Source: Rosellinia necatrix (Eukaryota > Ascomycota > Sordariomycetes > Xylariales > Xylariaceae). From it: a DNA stretch of 64,000 nt. This document shows, piece by piece, positions 22,060 to 33,732 of this stretch (positions are counted from its first letter, which is position 1; every line of letters begins with the position of its first letter). The stretch lies in contig JAGYVD010000006.1 in NCBI GenBank assembly GCA_021209875.1, positions 4,092,001-4,156,000 of the forward strand, in the 5' to 3' direction. The notes below the pieces were generated by a model that saw only the letters and a list, made by a program, of their open reading frames with translations, had not been told where the DNA came from and ran no database searches. Both the position numbers and the translations under genes were made by a program.

Positions 22060-23430
22060 ATGGCCGGCAGCAAGAACCTTCTCCTCGGCCTCGGCCTGCT
22101 GGGCCTCTCGGCGGCCCAGGCGCCGGTCGGCGACGCGGACAACCACCCGAAGATCACGACGTTCCGGTGCACCAAGGCGGGCGGGTGCGCGGAGGCGACG
22201 AACTACCTGGTGCTGGACTCGTCGTCGCACGGGGTGCACCAGCTCGGCAGCGGCGCGGGCTGCGGCGACTGGGGCAACGGCCCGGACCCGACGGCCTGCC
22301 CGACCGAGGCGGACTGCGCCAAGAACTGCGTCATGGAGCGCATCCAGGACTACGCGGCGGTGGGCGTGACGACGGCCGGCGACAAGCTGCACATGGAGCA
22401 GATCATCGACGGCCGCGTCGTGTCGCCGCGCATCTACCTGCTCAACGAGGCCCGCGACAGGTACGAGATGCTGCAGCTGACGGGGCAGGAGTTCACCTTC
22501 GACGTCGACTCCACGCGCCTGCCCTGCGGCATGAACAGCGCGCTCTACATGGGCGAGATGCTCGAGGACGGCGGCCAGAGCGACCTGAACCCGGGCGGCG
22601 CGGCCTGGGGGACGGGCTACTGCGACGCGCAGTGCTACGTGACCCCCTTCATCAACGGTGTGGTGAGTGAAAGTGAACCCCTTTTTTTTTTTTTATCCCT
22701 GACGTTCCGAGGGACCTACGATGGTTTGCAAACAAATTCACTAACCCGCGCGGCTTACTTCGCCCATCACCAGGGCAACGTCGGCAAGAAGGGGGCCTGC
22801 TGCAACGAGATGGACATCTGGGAGGCCAACGCGCGGTCGACGCAGATCGCGCCGCACCCGTGCAACCAGACGGGGCCGTACCTCTGCGCCGGGGCCGAGT
22901 GCGCGGCGGAGGGGGTCTGCGACAAGAACGGCTGCGGCTGGAACACGTACCGGCTCGGCCAGCCCGAGTACTACGGCGAGGGCGCCGAGTTCGACGTCGA
23001 CACCACGCGGCCCTTCACCGTCGTCACGCAGTTCCCCGCCGACGCCGACGGCCGGCTGGCCGGGATCCGGCGCCTGTACGTGCAGGGGGGCAAGGTGATC
23101 CGGGCCAGCGTGGTCGAGAAGGACGGGGTCCCGGCCGTCGACCTCGAGACGGACGAGTACTGCGCCGCCACCGGGGCCACGCACTTCTCGCGCCTGGGCG
23201 GCCTGGGGGCCTTCGGCGAGTCGCTGGCGCGCGGCATGGTCCTGACCTTCAGCCTCTGGTGGGACGAGGGCGGCTTCATGCAGTGGCTCGACGGCGCCGC
23301 CCAGGGCGCCGGCCCCTGCAACGCGACCGAGGGCGATCCCAAGAACATCCGCATCATCGAGCCCGCGCCCCAGGTCACCTTCAGCAACATGAAATGGGGC
23401 GAGATTGGCTCGACCTTCTCCGAAGTCTAA
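22060..23430 (+). CDS. GH7 endo-beta-1,4-glucanase (Cel7B type), secreted
   Basis: Two exons, 22060-22662 and 22774-23430, give 419 aa. Residues 1-21 are a signal peptide. The mature start and ITTFRCTKAGGC..TNYLVLDSSSHGVHQL follow the endoglucanase branch of GH7 rather than the cellobiohydrolase branch. The catalytic motif CCNEMDIWE is intact: Glu213 nucleophile, Asp215 helper, Glu218 acid/base. Other family landmarks are CGMNSALY, GTGYCDAQCYVTPFING, CDKNGCGWN, and the C-terminal NMKWGEIGST. No CBM1 or linker follows, so it is a single-domain enzyme. It randomly cleaves amorphous cellulose outside the cell by a retaining mechanism. The intron (GTGAGT..CACCAG, 111 nt) has a length divisible by three and no in-frame stop. 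The coding region is very GC-rich at third positions, which suggests strong expression. Confidence 0.95.
   Translation: MAGSKNLLLGLGLLGLSAAQAPVGDADNHPKITTFRCTKAGGCAEATNYLVLDSSSHGVHQLGSGAGCGDWGNGPDPTACPTEADCAKNCVMERIQDYAAVGVTTAGDKLHMEQIIDGRVVSPRIYLLNEARDRYEMLQLTGQEFTFDVDSTRLPCGMNSALYMGEMLEDGGQSDLNPGGAAWGTGYCDAQCYVTPFINGVVSESEPLFFFLSLTFRGTYDGLQTNSLTRAAYFAHHQGNVGKKGACCNEMDIWEANARSTQIAPHPCNQTGPYLCAGAECAAEGVCDKNGCGWNTYRLGQPEYYGEGAEFDVDTTRPFTVVTQFPADADGRLAGIRRLYVQGGKVIRASVVEKDGVPAVDLETDEYCAATGATHFSRLGGLGAFGESLARGMVLTFSLWWDEGGFMQWLDGAAQGAGPCNATEGDPKNIRIIEPAPQVTFSNMKWGEIGSTFSEV
22663..22773 (+). other. In-frame, stop-free intron of the GH7 gene
   Basis: The GTGAGT donor and CCAG acceptor bound 111 nt with a run of about 13 T inside. 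Removing it joins FINGV to GNVGKKGACC as in other family members. Retention would insert 37 residues a few positions before the catalytic motif. Confidence 0.85.
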
Positions 23431-24360
23431 GTACGACGACGTACAACTAGATTGGTAATTAGTTATTAGTTAGTTTAATAGACGAGCATAGACCAAGTGC
23501 GGAAAATCGCCCTGACTGACGCTTCGAGGTCCGAGCAACCACCAGCCAGCCCAGTCCGTGATGTGATAGTAACCTATTGTTTGTTGTTCCCTGTAGAGAG
23601 GATGGGTTGCTAGCTAAAGCTACCCACGTAATCAGCACGGTCGACCGACCGCCTGTTGCCGTGCGCCGCCGTGAGGCTCTCCCTCGTCCAACAAGCGGTG
23701 ACAGGCGTGTCTGTGTGTCTGTGTTGGAGACGAGAAACAATAAGCCCCCACGCAACATGTCAGCTCGTTTGGCCCAATCCGTCGACGCAGCGCGACGAAA
23801 GGGGTATCGATAGGGCTGTGCTTCGTGTGTTGGCGTTGCGCTTGGGTCGCCTGTAAGCTGACACGCGCATCGACCACTACAACATCATCATCATCATCGT
23901 CACCATCGCCATCATCATGAACACCACCCGTGCTCTCTCGGTGAGGGACGGCTGTAAGCAGGCTCTCTCTCTATCCCCGCCAGGCAGCAACCGAGACATC
24001 GGGTATAAGAGGTAAATGGGGGGGGGGGAGCTCGGAAACTATAAGAAGAAGGGGGGGATAGATGAGAAATACTCGACATCCTGTCTTGACTTCATACGCG
24101 CCTCATTAAAAACGACCCAGAACTCGCTCACCCTTCAGCACAAAGCCCATTATCAACACCTGCTCTCGAGCTATTCGCAAACATGCACGTGGCGCAGTTC
24201 ACCATCAGTGGCAAGCACGAGATCTCACGTGGTCGGCCGACGAGCACGCATTCGTGGCGATAAGGAGGCAAGACAACGCCTCTCTCCCTCCGATGTTTCA
24301 GGTCAGTCAGCCAGTCAGTCAATCCAGTTAGTCAGTTCAGTCGAGAAACCACAAAGCCTA

Positions 24361-24362
24361 GA

Positions 24363-24418
<56 letters not shown>
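24361..24418. repeat. (AC)n(AG)n compound microsatellite
   Basis: About nine AC units run directly into nineteen AG units. Confidence 0.95.
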
Positions 24419-24422
<4 letters not shown>

Positions 24423-27189
24423 ACTCATGCAAGAAACTAGGCTATGAAAAGGCATTGTTGCCTTGGCTGCTGATTCCGTCCATCGTACGATCTGTGCTGC
24501 TCGCCGGTAATGCGTCGTCTGGAGATGTCTCAGATCGGATGTCGATGGCAGAGGTCCTGGCGGAGGAGGGGGCAAATCGCCGTGGCCGCGGCCCGTTAGA
24601 GAGAGCCATGTGGCTGGGATCCGGCATGGGCGTCGTCCCATCTTACACACTACTCCTCGGTTTAGGATCTTTAATACTTAATTCGAGAACTATAGTCGCC
24701 GCAAGGCATGGATTATGAGACATTGTACGCTCTACCGGTCTGTTATGGATATATTAAATGTACATGTCTCCCGACCGAGTTTTCTTGTTGGCAAATACGA
24801 GTGGTGTTAATTTCCAGTTGAGGATCAAGTATAAAGAGCATAGAAGCGTGACATTGTGTAGCGAAGAATATACAATGGTAGTAAAGATGTATATTCCACG
24901 ACGGCCCAGAAGAAGGTGATTGCGAATCCCAGACAGTGGCAACGCGATGCAAGCCCCCACCGCACGACCTAGACCATCTTAGTTCTACACGTGTATGTCT
25001 GGCTATAGTGTGTGTGCATCTCTAGGCAACGTTGCGAGGGCGTAGAATCATAGTGCTCGTCGCTTAGTAAGTCGAATGGTCACCGCATGAGATTCGGGCG
25101 GTTTGAGGTGAGCATAGATCGGATATCGCGGAGGCGGCCCGGGGGGGCCAAGGGCTTCGCCAGCTTCTCTCGTCGGGAGCCATGGGCTGGGCATAGCGAT
25201 GCGCATGGATTCTGCGCTGTGAAAGTCCCGTGATAGCTAACTATTCGCCTTCCGCCGAGCTATAAGCGTCCCTCACGACTGGCGGTGATGCATGAGAAGT
25301 GAGAAGCACGCTGTCCACAGCGTCCGGCCTCAAACCCAGTTATTCCAACCCCCATCGATCTCGGCCATCGATGGCACTGCACTCGCTATGCAATTATACC
25401 AATACCCCCCTCCCCCTCCCCCTACCCCCCCCCGGTTGGTTCATTATAATCCGAGAGGAGGCGACGAGACCCGTCCTCCCCATTCAAACAAGGCGTGGTC
25501 GGTCGGTAGAGTAGCCACGATTGCCCATTTATCTAGTAAACAAGCAGTTAGCCAACCTGGTGTTCGGGTTCATATCGGCAGGCGGGCAGGCAGGCAGGCA
25601 GGGCGGTTCGTAAGAGAAATGCATGCGTTCGTTCGCCTGCAGCCAGCCGTGTCGGGTTTTCATCTATCTAACGTTAGTTCGTCCTGTGCCATGCGATCAC
25701 CCCAGCAGCCGGAACCTTCCGCCACCAATGGCTCCTGGACGCACTGCTATTTCTGTACGGTACGTATCTCCGCCAAGGACCGCCCTCTGCTGGGACTGTA
25801 CCGTGAATTACTCGAGAGTGTTTCCTCGTCCCCGTCGTCTGGGTATGGGTATTGTCCACGGGGGCGCGACGGCTCGATGACCTCATCCTGGCCCCTCGAG
25901 CTTCGACGGCGCTTCAACAGCGCTTCAACAGCGCTTCAATGGGTTGAGCGTGACACAGAGCGCCCTCCGTCTCACCACCCACGAGGTAGTATTCGATCTA
26001 AGCCGTCTCGTCCCCTTCCGCGCGTCCTTCCGTTTGGCTACATATTGGGACGACTTGTTATTATTATTATTATTATGTTCTGACCCGCCGGGAAAACAGG
26101 GCAGAGAGAAACAGGGCAGAGGGACAGGGCTGTCTGCCCTCCAGCCGGCCAGCCAGCCAGCCAGCCCAGCCCATAGAACAGCATCCGATCGCCCACATGT
26201 TAACATGCCAGCCCAGGGACACATGCTGACCCCCAGGGGCGGACAAGAGACCATTTTCCTCTCAAAGACCGCAAAGCGAATTGTCGGTGTGTCCGCGCCT
26301 ATCGGATCCCGCTATTTCGAATGGCATACGACGCATTGGAGATGCGATCCCACGGAGGCTGGTTCACTGCTCCCCCTTCGGATCCCAAAAGGGGTGCCCC
26401 CATGATCACGTTGAATAATGGATATTTGCGCAATATCGTGACGATGGCAGCGTCTTCGAGGGCCGCCGACACCGACCTCGGAGGGCTAGTCTCAGGTGCT
26501 ATCTATCGCACAGGCCGATCGATAAATCAATGACAAAGTGATTTGGCCCAGGCTAATAGCGTTTCTGTTTTGTTGGTGGCCGGGCCGAAGTTCCCTAACC
26601 TAGTGATCAACCTACCTATATTAGGTAACCTGGCAGTAGATAGCAGCGACCGGGTACCTACCTACAGGCTACAGTACAGTACACTACAGTACACCGCAGT
26701 ACACTACAACGCGCTACGATGCACTACCGATCTAGGTCCGGGTATGTACGATAGGCACTGGACCACTAAACGTACTGGTAGCTGTGCATCGGCATGGTAC
26801 ACCCCACCTCCTCCCCACCGCCCCCCCCACCGGAATCATGAATGTTACTATGCAGTAACTATAGTCTGGGCACGAGCCCCATACCATGGCCCCCCCATAT
26901 TCTGCCAAATCAAGCTTAAGCCTCATACAGTAGAAAAGACCCTGCCAGAAGCTAGCCGGAGTAGTGAGAGAGTGGAGTGAGTACCTAGGTACACTATGCT
27001 TGGTAGGGGTTACCTCAGCGGTCCCCCTGGTTGTACTTGTGCACTGCACTGATGAACTACCAGTTAACTACCGCAGTTGATTTGATCGTTGGTTGCAAAA
27101 ATCGATTTTTATAAGTGTCGAAAGTTTGGTAGCGGCCCTAGTCGCGTACACTACACTACCCAGCTGGCATTTTAGATCCTTGAGGAAGT

Positions 27190-27262
27190 GCACTATACAT
27201 ATGTATGTATATACCTATGTATATACGTATGTATATATGTATGTATGTATGTATGTGCGTAT
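27190..27262. repeat. GTAT-type microsatellite
   Basis: Degenerate TATG/GTAT units, including TATATG variants, in a gene-free region. Confidence 0.85.
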
Positions 27263-28912
27263 GCACCCTCTGTAATGCGGCAAGGAACCGGTGACATACC
27301 CAGTAAGTGACATACCCAGTAACTAACTTTACAGCGCATCAGACAAATAACAAATAACAAATAACCAGTCCTCGCATCTGCTTGCGATAATTGCCTACCT
27401 AGGTAGGTAGATAGGTCGGTAGGTAGGAATGTAGGAATGTAGGCAGGTAAGGGGTTGTTGGGTTACTCCCCCTTATCGTTCGCCTAGTATCGCTCGAGTA
27501 TTTCGATGTAGCGTACAGAGATAACTCCCGGCGTCGCATCCAGGATGAACCACCAGCACAGATCGCCGGTTGCGATGTCCCGTGTATTGCTAGATTTCGG
27601 TGTCCAACATGCCGATGCGGCCGAAATAACGCCTGAAAGAGAGGTCTTGCTGCGCGTCCCCAACAGCTCGCGGGGGACAAGAGACAATGGCCGGTGAGTG
27701 AGTTGTCATTTAAATCAGAATTGCCTCTATGTATCGGTGAAATCCTATAGGCAGACTATCGGGTTCGTGGTCTCGCTAAACCAGGCTCGGTCCGTAGACA
27801 ACTTGAATGGCCTTGGTGGCCTCCTTGGTGCAGGTATACGGTATTAGTGAATAGGGTAGCATATGTATGTCACTTGGGCCCGTCTGGGCCTGCTGAGGGT
27901 AACCCTCCACGTCTTACATCAGCTTATACCACGAGAAACGGTGGTAGAGGGCTGGGGAGGAAGGGGGAGGGGGGGTGTCCCTTTTTCAGCCTTTTACCCG
28001 AAGAAAGTCCTGACTGACTGTAATATTCTTGAAACATGCGAAAGAACTCCGCCGAGACTTGCAGTTCCGATCAGGGTTCGGACTTCGACATCTCCTGACA
28101 TCTCTACAGGCCTACTTGTACTTGTAATTCTGAACTGCCCCACACTACGCTACTAGTAACCTCCCCGACTAACAAACCGGGACTGCCTGGGGCAGACATA
28201 GTTATTATACATTCAACTATTGTAGTTATTATATAACTATGTATATAACTATGTATACAACTATGTGCACTACTATGTATACAACTATGCGCACAAATTA
28301 TGTATACGACTGACTATGTATACGACTATGTACGTACTTAGTTACCAATCCCATCCAGAGTAGAGCAGGTAACTAGAACACGAGAGAGGATACGAGTTGG
28401 CTTACAAGTCGGCATAATACAAGTCGGCATACAAGTCGACAGCGCACAACACGAACGAACAAGCAGACACCGCCAATTGATCTACCTGGTAACTAGTGGT
28501 AGTGGTAGTGGTAGTTGCTGTTTAGTTAAGTTACCTAGTCCGTTGCGTCATACCTTGAAGACGCCAACCCACGGTCCCTCACCCGCCACATCCGTACCGG
28601 TGTCGATGACCATGATTAACATGCAACATCGATGTATCTAGTGTACAGTACACGATGCGCGCTATACGTGATCCCAGCGCGGCATGGCGATCCCACGCCC
28701 CCAGGAAGTGCATCGGCCGGCTCGTCGACTCCAAACCCCAATCTCTCCAAAAAAAACCCAAAAAAGCCGTCATCGTGAAGTGAAGTTCGGAGAGAACTGC
28801 CAAATAGTCAAAAGTAGGAACCCCCAAAAACCCACGACCTACCTCTTTCGGGAGGAAGCTGCATGACGAGAACGGGATATCGAAGCCAGACTTCACCAAC
28901 CGCCTTTCCTTC

Positions 28913-28986
28913 ACCCGTCCATCACCCTTCCATCACCCTTCCCTCGCCCTTCCCTCGCCCTTCCCTCGCCCTTCCCTCACCCTTCC
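28913..28986. repeat. 11-bp minisatellite
   Basis: Tandem copies of an 11-base pyrimidine-rich unit (TCGCCCTTCCC and variants), about six copies. Confidence 0.8.
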
Positions 28987-29552
28987 TCCCCCCACGCCTA
29001 CATCCACGTCCACACGCCCATGCCCACGCCCATGCCCACGCTCGCTCTCCTCTGGCTATAGCACGGGCAGCAGCAGCAGCATAGACTACCTAGACCGAAG
29101 GACAAACAGGGTCATCCATATAACCATGGCATACATCATACATAGCACATATGAGCATATGCAACGAAGCGTCATCAGCCCGTCTAACGTATCCCGAAGC
29201 AACGCAACACCTCGGTGGGTCACCTGACCGGTAATCCAGGCGGGCGATTGGGCTAGGGGTCTAGGGGGGCTGACTGGAACCAAGGGGGTGGCAGCGAGGT
29301 GACGGCGGCGATTGGGCACCGCCTCACCGCACCTCTTTACCCGCAGATTCTCCCGTGCTAGCCGTGCTAGGCGTTCAGGGATTGTCACTTTCCAATTACT
29401 GTACGAAATTTGCTTTCGCGGTCCGGTGGCGGCGCCGGTACCATCGGCTCATGACCATGCGGCCAGAAAACGCTCGCTTGCCTGGCCTGGCCTGGCTGCT
29501 CGCTCTGGCTGGACGGACGAGCATTGCCCTGCCTGGGCTGCGCTGCGCTGCG

Positions 29553-29570
29553 TGCGCGCGCGCGCGCGCG
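29553..29570. repeat. (CG)n tract
   Basis: Alternating CG over about 17 bases, next to CTGCGCTGCG repeats. Rare in fungal DNA and a possible Z-DNA-forming site. Confidence 0.8.
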
Positions 29571-30056
29571 GTAAGTGTAAGTGACCTGACCTGGCTGTGC
29601 CCTCGTTGGTATTTTTTTTTTATTATTTTTCCCCCCTTGGGCGCTGGTTCCTAGTCTGGCGCCTCTGAGCCGTGAAACACAGGACAAATGAGAGCCGGGG
29701 CTTTTTTTTTTTTTTTGTTCTCGTGTCCGGCGGTCAGGAGCGCAAGTTAAGTTTTCCTCTTCTCTTTTCCTCTTCTTGTTTGTCTTTTTTTTTCTCCCTC
29801 TTCTTCTCCGTTTTCTCGTACTACATACTCCGTTCCCTACCGGATCGGTATAATTTAAAAAATTTCCTCTTTTTAAAACCATTGCACTTGACCCCCGGGT
29901 GTCCTATCCTGAGAGTCGAGACTCGTGCCAAGTCCGGATTGTAAACGCCCTGTCCTTCCGAACAACCCCGAACCGGATTCGGCAGATATCGGAGACGCAG
30001 TCTCAAAGCTACGGAGCCGGCCAGCCGCCACGGACAAACCCATAACCCAACTCCCA

Positions 30057-32797
30057 ATGACGATTAATTCAGCCAGCGCGGGCAGGGAAGTAAATAGGCC
30101 CGCAGCGAGGAATGGCATAAATCGACCGAACGGCGCCAATGGCGCTGCCAACGGCAACAACAGCAACGGCCACAGTAACGGTAACGGCAACAGTAACGGC
30201 CACAGTAACGGCCACGGTAACAGCCATAGTAACGGCCACGGTAACGGCCACAGTAACGGCACCAATGGCCACAGCAATGGCTATAGCAATGGCACCAACA
30301 ACGGTACCAACAACGGCATCAACAACGGCAGCAATACCAGCAACGACCACAGTAATGGCCACAATAATGGCCACAGTAATGGCCACAGCAATAACACCAA
30401 CGACGGCTCCAGGACGACGCCGCTCTGTGGCCCGACGGCCGACGGCACGCGGTACGAGCTGACGAGCGCGACGGAGATGCCCAAGGCGAGCGCGTTCCTG
30501 TGGAACCAGCAGATGATGATCCAGGTGACGTGCCGGGGGTACGCGACGGCGCAGTTCATGCAGCCGGAGCCGACCAAGTACATGCACGCGCCGAACCTGG
30601 AGGCGCGGACGTTCATGCAGCCGGAGCAGAACTACTACGCGCACCACCCGGGGCGGTTCGTGTACGTCAAGGACGAGGCGACGTCGCAGGTCTTCTCGGC
30701 GCCGTTCGAGCCCGTGCGCGCGGCCCCGGACAAGTTCGTCTTCTCGGCCGGCAAGAGCGACGTGCGCTGGACGGTCGAGAACCTCGGCCTGCGCGTGGAG
30801 ATGACGCTGACGATCCCGACGCGCGACGTGGCCGAGCTGTGGTCCGTCGACGTCACGAACCTGACGGACCGGCCGCGCCGCGTCAGCGTGTACCCGTACT
30901 TCCCCTTCGGCTACATGTCGTGGATGAACCAGTCGGGCGAGTGGCGCGCGGACCTCGGCGGCGTGGTCGGCAGCAGCATCACGCCGTACCAGAAGGCCGA
31001 GGACTACTTCAAGAACAAGCTGCTCAAGGACAAGACGTACTTCCTGTGCGAGACGGCGCCGGCGGCGTGGGACGCGCGGCAGGGGGGCCTTCGAGGGCGA
31101 GGGCGGGCTGCACGCGCCGTCGGCGATCCTGGAGCGGGAGACGCTGGGCGGCAGCGACGCGCGGTACGAGACGCCGGCGGCGGCGGTGCAGTACCGGCTG
31201 GCGCTGGCGCCGGCGGCCGCGGCGCCGACGCTGCGGTTCCTGCTGGGGCCGGCGCTGGACGACGGCGAGATCCGCGCGATGCGGGCGCGGTACCTGCACA
31301 AGGCCGGGTTCGCGCGGTGCGCGGCCGAGTACGCGGCGTACATCGCGCAGGGGGGCCGGGTGCCTGCAGATCTCGACGCCGGACGCGGCGCTGGACAACT
31401 TCGTCAACCACTGGCTGCCGCGGCAGTGCTACTACCACGGCGACGTGAACCGGCTGACGACGGACCCGCAGACGCGCAACTACCTGCAGGACAACATGGG
31501 CATGGCCTACATCGCGCCGCGGGTCGCGCGCGGCGCGTTCCTGACGGCCCTGGCGCAGCAGGAGCCCACGGGCGCCATGCCCGACGGCATCCTGCTGGCC
31601 GAGGGCGCCGAGCTCAAGTACATCAACCAGATCCCGCACACGGACCACTGCGTCTGGCTGCCCGTCACGCTCGAGGCCTACCTCGCCGAGACGGCCGACT
31701 ACGCCCTGCTCGACGAGGTCGTCGCCGACTTCCACGGCGGCGGCGACCGCTCCGTCTTCGACCGCATCTCGCGCGCCGTCGACTGGCTGCTGGCCGCGCG
31801 CGACGAGCGCGGGCTCAGCTACATCGCCCAGGGCGACTGGTGCGACCCCATGAACATGGTCGGGTACAAGGGGAAGGGCGTGTCCGGGTGGCTGACGCTG
31901 GCGACGGCGTACGCGTGCCGGCTCTGGGCCGACGTCTGCGAGCGGCACGGCGGCAGCCGGGCGGCCGAGCTGGCGAGCAAGTACCGCGAAGGGGCCAAGT
32001 CGGCCAACGACGCGGCCAACGAGCACATGTGGCGCGGGTCGTGGTTCGCGCGCGGCATCACCGACGACGGCGTGGTGTTCGGCGTGGCGTCGGACGACGA
32101 GGGCCGCATCTGGCTGAACCCGCAGACGTGGTCGATCCTCAGCGGCGCGGCGTCGGCGCGCCAGGTGCGGCAGATGCTGCCCGCCGTCGACGAGCAGCTG
32201 TCGACCCCGTACGGCACGCTGATGTTCGCGCCCCCTTACAGCCGCATGCGCGAGGACGTCGGCCGCGTGACGCAGAAGTACCCCGGGTCGGCCGAGAACG
32301 CGTCCGTGTACAACCACGCGGCCGTGTTCTACATCCACGCGCTGTACGGGCTCGGCGAGGCCGAGCGCGCCTACGAGGTCCTGCGCAAGCTCATCCCGGG
32401 CCCCGGCGAGGCGGACTACGTCCAGCGCGGCCAGATGCCCGTGTACATCCCCAACTACTACCGCGGCGCCTGGCGCGAGTACCCGCGCACGGCCGGCCGC
32501 TCCAGCCAGCTGTTCAACACCGGCACCGTCTCCTGGGCCTACCGGTGCTTCATCGAGGGGCTCTGCGGCCTGCGCGGCGACGCCGCCGGCCTCGCCGTGC
32601 GCCCCCAGCTCCCGCGCGCCTGGGACGGCATGAAGGCCCGCCGCCTCTTCCGCGGCGCCACCTTCGTCGTCGACATCCGCCGGGCCGACGTCGACGACGT
32701 CGTCGTTCGGCATCGCGGCGCCGTCCTGCCCGGCGCCCGCTTCACCGACATCCACCCCGGCGAGACCTATCACCTATCCGTCGAGGTGCCGAAGTGA
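30057..32797 (+). CDS. GH94 phosphorylase, cellobionic-acid-phosphorylase-like; two apparent frame breaks
   Basis: Probable start ATG 30057. After an Asn/Gly/His/Ser-rich tail (about residues 25-117) comes a GH94 N-terminal beta-sandwich ([40 protein letters not shown]), a helical linker and the catalytic (alpha/alpha)6 barrel ([46 protein letters not shown]). The last holds the general-acid Asp in the GDWxD motif, in the form seen in cellobionic acid phosphorylases such as Neurospora Ndv[20 protein letters not shown] and [17 protein letters not shown] form the phosphate-site side. The enzyme would split cellobionic acid with phosphate into glucose 1-phosphate and gluconic acid, in the cytosol since no signal peptide is present. 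The reading frame shifts at 31082-31087 and at 31351-31361; in both places restoring one G to a G run rejoins the homologous frame. Long conserved frames on both sides argue for sequence error rather than decay. Confidence 0.85.
30129..30408 (+). repeat. Asn-Gly/His-Ser coding repeat
   Basis: About 90 codons built from AAC GGC, CAC AGT and ACC AAC units form a low-complexity tail preceding the GH94 fold. On the complementary strand it opens long Val/Ala/Thr frames that are artefacts. Confidence 0.9.
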
Positions 32798-33732
32798 GAT
32801 GGTCCGAAATCCGAAATCTGAGAGGAATACCCCCCCCCACCCCTTCTCCCTCCTCCACGGGACCATGTTAAGAAGGGAAAAGAGGATTGGATGGATGAGG
32901 GAGAGTGAGGAAAGAAGACAGTTGAGAGGGTGGGAAAAAAGAAATCGGAGATTTAAAACAACCATGGTTCTCTCCTCCTTCTCTCCCCTATGCTACGAAA
33001 GTGTGCTTTTCTTAACGAAATTTACGAGCATGAAAGTAAAAAGAGAGTGGTTGGTGACCTCGTCGTCATCGTCGACTATGCTGTACTACCAAATCACCGA
33101 CGGGTAATGACCACATTATGCTCCCCCTCTCCCCCACCCTTCCCCCTTTTTTTATCCTTCGCCGGAAAAAGGTCCATTCATTTTGACCACTTTTAGCATG
33201 GTTAGATCTGTTCGCTGTCGAGACGAATCCAGGTCGATAATACTGTGAGATAGATTATTGAATATTGCCCGCTGCCCCCTCCAACCCCCCCTTCATACTG
33301 CATTGCGTACCTTACTTACACGCATCCTCCGTCGTTACAACTATTACACCTAGTTAATTTAGTCAAGTCTTTAAATGCGCAGAATTTCGCCATATGCTGT
33401 TATCTCATGAACAGCTATCATTTCATTGTCGCACCATATAGGGTGAGAATCTTGTGACATGTTTAGAATATGTCTTGTGTGAACCATTACTCATGCATAC
33501 ACCGGTTTTCTATAAAGATAAAATTCCACGACGCCAAGCCTTGCATGCATTCGTCAAACTGAATCTATCACCAAACTAATGCCTTTCCCTCCGCCGAATT
33601 CACTTTACTAACAATCGCGTAACCATACTGTTTTAATACAAGGCTAAGTAGAACTTCACGGTATCAAACCTTGCTTTTCCCATACCACGTGCATCCAACT
33701 CATCTCGCTTCATTACTCACTCCCACACTTCC
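32798..33732. other. Convergent intergenic region
   Basis: Separates the 3' ends of the GH94 (+) and GH72 (-) genes. No gene seen. Confidence 0.6.

Larger units (their letters stand above)
23431..30056. other. 6.6 kb gene-free, repeat-rich stretch
   Basis: No frame in this long interval shows a recognisable domain, convincing codon use or a spliceable set of exons. It holds AC/AG, GTAT, TAGG and 11-bp tandem repeats, Pro-rich chance frames, pyrimidine tracts (29760-29815), and near the right end the promoter of the GH94 gene. A lineage-specific gene or noncoding RNA cannot be excluded. Confidence 0.55.

Noticed and set aside
25292..26083. Plus-strand frame of 263 codons
   Set aside because: It consists of Pro, Ser and Arg runs from microsatellites (GGCA, TTA and 12-bp repeats), has no domain or coding bias, and lies in a repeat-rich region.
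30069..31343. Minus-strand 424-codon frame with Val/Ala/Thr repeats
   Set aside because: It is the mirror of the Asn/Gly/His/Ser repeat and of the GH94 N-terminal domain.
31004..32773. Minus-strand frame of 589 codons and other long frames over the GH94 gene
   Set aside because: High GC at third positions removes stops on the opposite strand; the translations are Ala/Arg/Val-rich without domains.
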